From Phialemonium atrogriseum (taxonomy: Eukaryota > Ascomycota > Sordariomycetes > Cephalothecales > Cephalothecaceae), in NCBI RefSeq assembly GCF_030411735.1, contig NW_026848139.1:1550001-1614000 (forward strand): a stretch of DNA of 64,000 nt, written 5' to 3'. Shown piece by piece: positions 57,701 to 64,000 of this stretch. The notes under the pieces are model-generated. The model was not told where the DNA came from, made no database searches, and was given only the letters and a program-made list of their open reading frames with translations. A program made the position numbers and the translations under genes. How positions within the stretch are numbered: position 1 is the stretch's first letter; each line of letters starts with the position of its first letter.

Positions 57701-59441
57701 TTTGAATTATGTGGTAAAGAAGCGGAGAAATGTGAGGAAAGGTCTTGGTGATTGGGTCAACGAATTATGTCGCCGAGGAAGGTCGTGGTGGTTTGGTTTG
57801 GCTAGTGGAAGAAATAAGTTGTTAGGTGGTTGACCGAAGCCGAAATGCTTAAGTATCTCAGCAAGGCGGTGATGGCAAATTCCTGGTGGGTCGTATAGAA
57901 GACCGAGGTGAAAACTCCTCGCTTGGATTATGTCCGAGTGAAGGTGAGGTGAGTGAATGATCCAAGGCAGTGGAGGTCCTGAAATCCGTGAAGGCGATCC
58001 TGAGAAATCAGGGGACTGTGGTTTCCACTTGGTTTGATAAGAGTCAAGATTCTCCAGAAGCAGGTGGAGCAGAGACGACCTTGTAAAAGGGTAGCGTTTT
58101 GCCTAGTGAGTGGCCTCTTCCTCGAATTTCTTCAAGTCCGTTTTGGGATCTCTGCTGCTTATGTGTGTTTGCAACCGTGATGGGGGCTCTCCAGAACTGA
58201 AGGGCTAGGGTCGACAAAGGGGGGTGAGGGATGTATAGGCTGGGAAGTGGCGATATGTCAAGGTACAGCAAATGTACCAGGGCTCCTCAATAGCGACCAC
58301 AAAACTGCTTGATGCGAAAAGAAACCCGACAGCTGTCGTAAACTGCCAGGCTATTATATGTGGACAGAGAGCACAGGAAGGGGGGCAAGGGGGGAATATG
58401 TCGAGCCGACCGGTTTACAAATTGAGGCGGAGTGATTTTCTGGACCAAGAAAATTGCAGATGTGGCGAGTCGAGATGGGGCCTTTTTCGTATCCACGCAA
58501 TCCACACAATCCGCTGCAAATGCCGACTGACACACCTGATGCACACCCGGAAATAAGCTTTTAGTCTAGACAAGTCTACGGGGACCACAAGCCGCCGAGA
58601 GACAAAATCAGCTACCACACCTTGCAGGGTCACCCCGAACAAGACATGGCACCACCATTGCTAGACACACAGCAATTTGAAAGCAGCCTCGACAACCATA
58701 AGGAACACAACCAGAAGGAAGCGGCAATAGTGCTGAAGCTGCTCCTTTGGCTGTCCATTCACTGGGCCTGGCAGGGTTGCTAAAGGGGGGGGAGGGGGAT
58801 TGGGGGTGATGGGGTTGATTGGAGAATATCGAGTCAAGTTGCACACACCTTTCGGTTCTTTAGGCTCTTCCTGTCTTTGTTCTTTTGCGTCTTCTTGTGC
58901 AAGTCCCCGAACAATGGGTGATAGACTGGGTTTGTATATTTGCCAGTCTCATGCTGGAGGTCCAGTCCGGAGTATTTATATGCAATGGGGGCCCAGGAAC
59001 TAAAGGTCGGTTGTGAGAGACAATTTCCCCGAGCGAGTGGAATTGCAAAGAGGGCCGATAGCGGTTCCGCCCTCGATCCTCCTGCCTCCTGGTGTTACTG
59101 TTTCGGGTCCTAGAAGCTGGGGAGGTCTGATTGCTGCTGCTGCTAGCCCCCGCCAGCCTCAAGTGTGGAACCCTAAGATTGGGCCACCGAGTCACAAGAC
59201 CAACAAAGTAATACGAGTGCCTGTCTGTTATTTCCCAGTCCGTGTGGTCTAACGGAGTTACAGACGGACAGGGACGATATTCAGACTTCTGCGACAGAGA
59301 CGACGGCAGGTGTTGTTACACAAGCTGTTGGCTATCATTTCCAAACGCCCCCAATCCCTGGTTGCCGGGATGGACATTTTTGTTTCGACAAAGGACCCTC
59401 GATCCCGCCAAACAAACCTACGTTTAATTTCTACCTTACGT

Positions 59442-59465
59442 TGTACGTGTACGTATACGTGTACG
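59442..59465. repeat. Alternating purine-pyrimidine run (GTAC/ACGT-rich)
   Basis: 24 bases of strict pyrimidine-purine alternation built from TGTACG and ACGTATACGT units, the latter a perfect palindrome. Such runs can adopt Z-form or cruciform structure. Confidence 0.7.
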
Positions 59466-60180
59466 GTGCTCTACAGTCCACACGCGCATCCGTACACTCG
59501 AGGTGAGATATCCTAGCCAGTTCGAGGCATTCTCACACGGCGCCGCAGTCTTCTTGGCAGCAGCCAAAAAGCCGGCCCCCATCGCAAGGATCGCCATCTG
59601 ATTGTTGGCATGCGGTCCACCATGATGTGGGGGGGAAGATGAGGGAATTACGGGTTTTCTTCACACGATTGTCTGATTTTGGGTCACCCACTTGTCGAGA
59701 TTTGTGCTGGTGTTTTGCATGACGAGGCAACATGCTGAAAGCTTCCCGCAACCGGACAGGGGTAGCTCTCCACATCTCAAAATGCAACCCCAACAATAAG
59801 CCAGTTAACCTTGGGCGACAAGGATACACCACACAGGAAGGGCGTCCAGGCTCCACCAGTCCCAGGGTTCATCGTTGTCCGGTCCCTCCAGCAAAGTCCA
59901 GCGGGCATGCTAGCGTAGCGTCGTCGGTGTGCTAGCGCTTCGGTATGCACCGGTATCTGCTGTTGGCTTGCTGCAAAGAGAACACCTTGCTTTGTGTAAC
60001 TTGGTTAGTGTGGGGGCGGCACCATTTTAAGAAAATTTCATGATTCCACTTTTGACTTGGCTGCCAGGGTGCCTCCAGTCCCACATACTAGCGCTCCCAG
60101 CTTGGGGGAAGCGGTGAGCATCTGCGGCTGTCCTGCACGTCGGCAGGGGTAGCTGCAGCAACCCCCCCGCACCCTGCTCC

Positions 60181-60226
60181 CAGTGTTTCCACTCCCCACT
60201 GTTTCCAGTGTTTGCAGTGTTTCCAG
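60181..60226. repeat. Imperfect CAGTGTTTCC repeats
   Basis: Four imperfect copies of a 10-base unit, CAGTGTTTCC, within 46 bases. No coding context. Confidence 0.65.
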
Positions 60227-62591
60227 GTGCTCGTGCTTCGAGTCTTGGTTAGAAATCATCGAATTGGCTGGATGCGGTTGCCTTCGCAGGCCCTCTCACA
60301 ACAAACATGGGGGCTATCGCAATCAGCAGCTATTGCATACCTCAAGAATTACACATAACCATTACCCCGGACGAGGGACGTTTGAGGTTGGTAATTGCCT
60401 AGCTTCACAAATTATGAGATTGGTTGAGATATATTGAACTGCAACTGCACGCGTAACTGACAAGGCAAGGTACCCCAGAGCCAAACAGACTCTGCAGGTC
60501 ATGTGCACCACTGCATAGCTTAGGTCTGCAACCTGCCGTTCCCGGCAGGGGTTCCGGCATCAGGCTCAGCTTCAATCAAAGAATCTGATTGCAAAGTTTC
60601 CAATTCTAAGCATTGATGAAGATCGATCTAAAGACGGGACCGTCGAATCGGTCCCATTGGAATTTTTCTTCAAGGATCGGCTTGCCTCCCCGTGAGACCT
60701 GCAGCAAATGGAGCAAATGCATGGGAAACTGATTTGATCATATCTAATGTGGTTTGGTTTGAGGAATGAGGCGCCATTCACCACAAACACAAACTCACCT
60801 CAGAAGCAAGCAAAGCGGAAATGCACATCAGTCACAGAGCTTTGTTGCTTCGCGTTCCCCTCCCACCCTGTTGGCTGCGACATGGGCTTGTTTCGCACAC
60901 TAATGGCGGTGTATCAGACAGATCAGACAGGCCTTATCAAATTGGTCATGGAAACATCAAAATGCCAGCACACAAGGTGGACCGTGGTACGCAGTCAATT
61001 ATCTACATGGCTTGGTCTCCTTTGCGTGCTTAGGCCCAGCCTCTTGGGAACGTCAGATGACCCCCTCCTGCATGAGAAGGAAAGGACAGTCCGCTCTCGG
61101 TGGAAACTCTGTGGATCCCGGAGCCTCGCCTCGTCGCCGTGGGGACTAGGATCTGCAGCCCTGGTCAGAATTCTACGCCGCAGTAGTGCGAGAAAGTGTG
61201 GGTGTCGAGCCGGCGCCAACACCGACACTCCTGAACCTATCAAGCATCAAATGTGCACCCGCTTTGCATCTGAACCTTGTTTCTGATTTTAAGGCTGGGC
61301 CATCCTGCTGCCCCGAGCCCCCGACAGGTGCTTTCGCTCACCCTCCCCAGCAGGACTTTGCTGTCGGAATTCTTCTATCCAGAGATTCCAGACAACTCCT
61401 AGCCAGTCGGAGCCTCAGGATGGTGCACAACCCATTCGCTAGCGATTCTGTCCCAGGAGGTCTTATCTCCGGGGTCCGCACACGAGCTGGAGGTGCGGCA
61501 ACTTGCAGCAAGTGGCTATCCTGGGAAGGCATCTGAAGGCGAAGATCCCGAAATGGCGAATATTCTCTCCCCTCGCATCGGGTCTATTTTTAAAGAAATT
61601 TCTCCCCTACGACTAGAACCACAAATGTCAAGATTTTACTAGATGCGCACGGATCACTTGACCATTGGCATCTACAAGTTCGAGATCCGCTTTCGGACTA
61701 CACTAAATAGGTACCTAAGCCAGGCACAAAAGGACAGTGGGTTTTGATCGTATCCGGCAACACTACCTAGCTTGAATCAAATACTACAGTAAACGCAGCA
61801 TACCTGAAGAATCTTACATTCTTCTTCAACCGTATCCTCCAGCAAGATCCTGATGGGCATTCCGTCTTTGCCTACCTTGCCTGTCTACCTACCTACCTAG
61901 GCACATGTACAGTGCGTACCTACCGCTAGGTTGTCAAACTCGGAGCTTCCGAGTGGCCCGGCCAGCGACTAGCGCGGCTAAGGGCCTTCTAGAACGTTTT
62001 CCGCGCCCCACAGAACCTTGGACCTAGTGTTATGATGCGTGGGGGCCACAAGATCCCAGGAGTTGTGAAACGGAACGAAATCCACTGTTCGTTGCTCCCA
62101 AAGATGGTTGCTAACCAACATGACGTTCCATTCGCGGCCAATAAGGCCCTCCCCTGGTGGACCTGGCCAGTCCTAGCCCTGAGACACCCTCAGAAATCAG
62201 AATCGGCAGTGGTCTCGACGTTTCCGGCCCTTCGGAGCCGAGGCAGCCCCAGCCCCAAGCCCCGGATCTAGCCCAGAAACTCACGATAGCCTCAAAAGAG
62301 CTCGCCACTCCCGCAAACGAGGAGCTCGGGCCACACCTCCCATTTTCCTCGCATTGCCGCGCCCCCTCCCCCCCTGCACCCTTGAACCGGCTTTCGCAGA
62401 TAGCGACGGGATGTATGTCCCTTTCCGCGCGGCCCAGCGGATGGTCCCGCCCCAGAAAGAATTGCTTGTTTTCAAGCAATGCACCTCTGCATGTCGCACA
62501 GCTGCCGGGGGATGACGCTAGAGGGTCTAGAACTGACTGATGGCCGCCAGTCGACCTCCCTAAAGAGGCTGCAAGTGCTGACTGGCGCGAG

Positions 62592-62626
62592 GTTGATTGA
62601 TCGATTGATCGATCCATTGATTGATT
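62592..62626. repeat. GATT/GATC tetranucleotide run
   Basis: About 34 bases made of TTGA, TCGA and GATT tetramers, a short imperfect microsatellite in non-coding DNA. Confidence 0.7.
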
Positions 62627-62986
62627 ACATAGAAGCTACATCCACATCGTTGCGACTGCTCAGCAAATAATTCGTGTAATAGGCAGAAACCAGTCCTCGT
62701 TATCGAAGTCCCCTTGGACAATAGAGCCAGGTCCCCATCAGCAATCGAAGCCAGTTGACATCCCCTCCCTTTAGATACCTCACCAAGAACGCCAGCAGAG
62801 GGTATGTGTTCGGCACATAAAAACCATGACTCTCAACGAGTTTTACCCTTGGGCGCTTCGGCCGATGGACGTCTTTCGCGCCGGCAGACACTGCCGTAGA
62901 CACGAGCTTAGGAAATTAACCCTGTAACGCCTTCAACCAGGGCCGCTAAATCAGCGCATTTCCCCTGTTTGCCTGGCCACGGCCAC

Positions 62987-64000
62987 TCAAAACTCGAGCA
63001 GCTGCAACAGGCTTGCAATATGCGGCGCAAGACTCTTGTTCTCCGCCATGATTTCATAGAGGCGTGGCAACATGGGCCGGAAGAGTCGTTCGTTCCAGCC
63101 CCCATTCTCACCCTCACCCTTATTCTCTTGGAGCTTGAGTAGCTCTTCCTCGGCCTCGGTCTTGACAACGTTGCGAGCAATGTTCCGGAGAACGAGGATT
63201 GCGCTCAGCGGGATTCCGGCTGCCTGGGGGAGCGCGTTCGGGTTGCGCTCGTCGCGGACGGTGACAGTCTCCTGGTAGGTCAGGTTGATGATCCTTGCCG
63301 GACGGACATACGGCGGTTTAGGACGCTTGTTGCTGCTGATGATCGAACCACCGGGTGTCTGCGAAATGTCGGTGTGCTGTGGGGCGTTGTACTTGCGCTC
63401 CTCTATGACTAGATGTGTTTTCACATGGGCCATGAAGGTGATGAAGGGAAGCTTAATGGGCTGCGGATACTTCCTGCAACCACCCCACACGCATGAGCGC
63501 GCGACCCCATCGTCCTTGTTGCTGACCTCCTTGTTGCTGCCGTCTTCACTGTCGCGCAGTTCCTTGCCAAGGTGGTGCTCGATGATATGATAATACATCG
63601 GCTTGGCACTGGCAAACCAGACGCCGCACTTGACTGGTTCACCGGGCTTGGGTTCATTGCGTGCCCACAGGCAACGGAAGTATTCCCGGCCGTCGGGGCT
63701 GATCGGTCGCGAGCGTGGTCGGATTCCCTTGATGATAAAGCGATTAACCTCGCCCATAGGGCCGTGGTCGCGCACTATCTGAGCCCCCGCGCTCTGGTAC
63801 ACCTGGCTGATGTTGCGGATGAACTCGGCGGCATTGATCAGGCTCCGTCCGCTCTTCTTGAGCGGCTCCAGGAAAGAATTGGTATATGCCTGCCAGACGG
63901 CGATCTGGGTGATTTGAGATTCCGGATCTTCCTCGAACAAACACCGCAACCACTGATAGCACCGCTCCGGTTCCTCTGCTGCAAGAAGCCGCTCAAAGAG
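62987..64000 (-). CDS. RSC9: Rsc9-like chromatin remodelling subunit, C-terminal part (5' end outside window)
   Basis: 337 codons are present and the frame is open to the window edge, so the N-terminus is missing. An RFX-like DNA-binding segment comes first (YQWLRCLFEEDPESQITQIA, then INAAEFIRNISQVYQSAGAQ), with FIIKGIRPRSRPI after it. Two zinc-binding patterns follow: CLW then CGVWFASAKPMYYHIIEHHL, and CVWGGCRKY with FMAHVKTH. The end is helical (AILVLRNIARNVVKTEAEEE; MAENKSLAPHIASLLQLLEF). This order matches fungal Rsc9, a subunit of the RSC-type SWI/SNF remodeller. The role is from the family. No intron is seen in this part. Confidence 0.85.
   Translation of the reverse strand, partial: LFERLLAAEEPERCYQWLRCLFEEDPESQITQIAVWQAYTNSFLEPLKKSGRSLINAAEFIRNISQVYQSAGAQIVRDHGPMGEVNRFIIKGIRPRSRPISPDGREYFRCLWARNEPKPGEPVKCGVWFASAKPMYYHIIEHHLGKELRDSEDGSNKEVSNKDDGVARSCVWGGCRKYPQPIKLPFITFMAHVKTHLVIEERKYNAPQHTDISQTPGGSIISSNKRPKPPYVRPARIINLTYQETVTVRDERNPNALPQAAGIPLSAILVLRNIARNVVKTEAEEELLKLQENKGEGENGGWNERLFRPMLPRLYEIMAENKSLAPHIASLLQLLEF

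Larger units (their letters stand above)
57701..62986. other. 5.3-kb region without a recognisable gene
   Basis: The longest gene-poor stretch in the window, upstream of the dehydrogenase and downstream of RSC9. It holds simple repeats (listed separately) and many short open frames. A 45-codon frame with an ATG at 58646 (start MAPPLLDTQQFESSLDNHKE) and one of about 179 codons at 60747-61286 are the most protein-like, but neither has support. It could carry a long promoter, non-coding transcripts or lineage-specific genes with short exons. Confidence 0.4.

Noticed and set aside
59230..59310. tRNA-like start (GTCCGTGTGGTCTAACGGAG)
   Set aside because: No matching T-arm, anticodon stem or closing acceptor stem follows within the expected length.
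60747..61286. 179-codon plus-strand frame in the gene-poor region
   Set aside because: Composition gives no sign of a domain, signal peptide or conserved motif, so I did not list it as a gene.
62111..62617. Overlapping frames on both strands downstream of RSC9
   Set aside because: Pro/Ser-rich on one strand and Gly/Arg-rich on the other, as expected from GC-rich non-coding DNA. The plus-strand frame lacks an ATG at its start.

Overview
The window reads as nuclear DNA of a filamentous ascomycete, most likely a Sordariomycete. Genes are separated by 0.2-5 kb of non-coding DNA. Almost every gene carries short GT-AG introns of about 48-115 nt, many with CTRAC-type branch sites. The gene set fits this class: creC and creD carbon-repression genes, a Clr5-domain protein, a fungal zinc-finger protein, an Rsc9 homologue and a fungal Med13. 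I cannot place it below class. Exon boundaries were worked out by hand. The summed exon lengths are divisible by three for every complete multi-exon gene except creD. 

Layout, left to right. 0.7-7.8 kb: two carbon-catabolite-repression regulators in tandem on the + strand, creC (WD40 partner of the CreB deubiquitinase) and creD (arrestin-like ubiquitin-ligase adaptor). creD carries an 8-bp tandem duplication that shifts its frame. 8.5-10.1 kb: a Slm1-type BAR/PH protein. 11.8-12.7 kb: a Clr5-domain protein. 13.2-14.8 kb (-): the mRNA cap guanine-N7 methyltransferase. 14.8-17.5 kb: the most accessory-looking stretch, with an 8-copy 12-bp minisatellite, a cluster of GCGAAGCTTCGC palindromes, decayed-looking open frames and a divergent zinc-finger gene. 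18.2-23.2 kb: proteasome Rpn7 (+), alanine aminotransferase (-) and mitochondrial ribosomal bL33m (+). 23.7-28.0 kb (-): a 1364-residue coiled-coil protein I cannot name. 30.3-33.1 kb: a small single-span membrane protein (+) converging on the ribosome-biogenesis factor Enp2/NOL10 (-). 33.9-38.6 kb (+): Mediator subunit 13. 39.0-40.1 kb (-): methylthioadenosine phosphorylase. 40.6-43.6 kb (+): a 967-residue protein of unknown function. 44.3-48.3 kb (-): a vigilin/Scp160 multi-KH protein. 51.7-54.6 kb (+): a PAK-family kinase of the Cla4 type. 56.6-57.7 kb (-): a short-chain dehydrogenase close to D-arabinitol 2-dehydrogenase. From 63.0 kb to the window edge (-): the C-terminal part of an Rsc9-like remodeller subunit. 

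Most genes are housekeeping and are not organised as a cluster. The one functionally meaningful neighbourhood is creC-creD, because both act in the ubiquitin-dependent arm of carbon catabolite repression. The most interesting signal is the creD frameshift together with an upstream acceptor that could bypass it. Intergenic DNA holds recurring TAGGTA/ACCTACCTA blocks. I found no tRNA, rRNA, transposase, CRISPR array or biosynthetic cluster.
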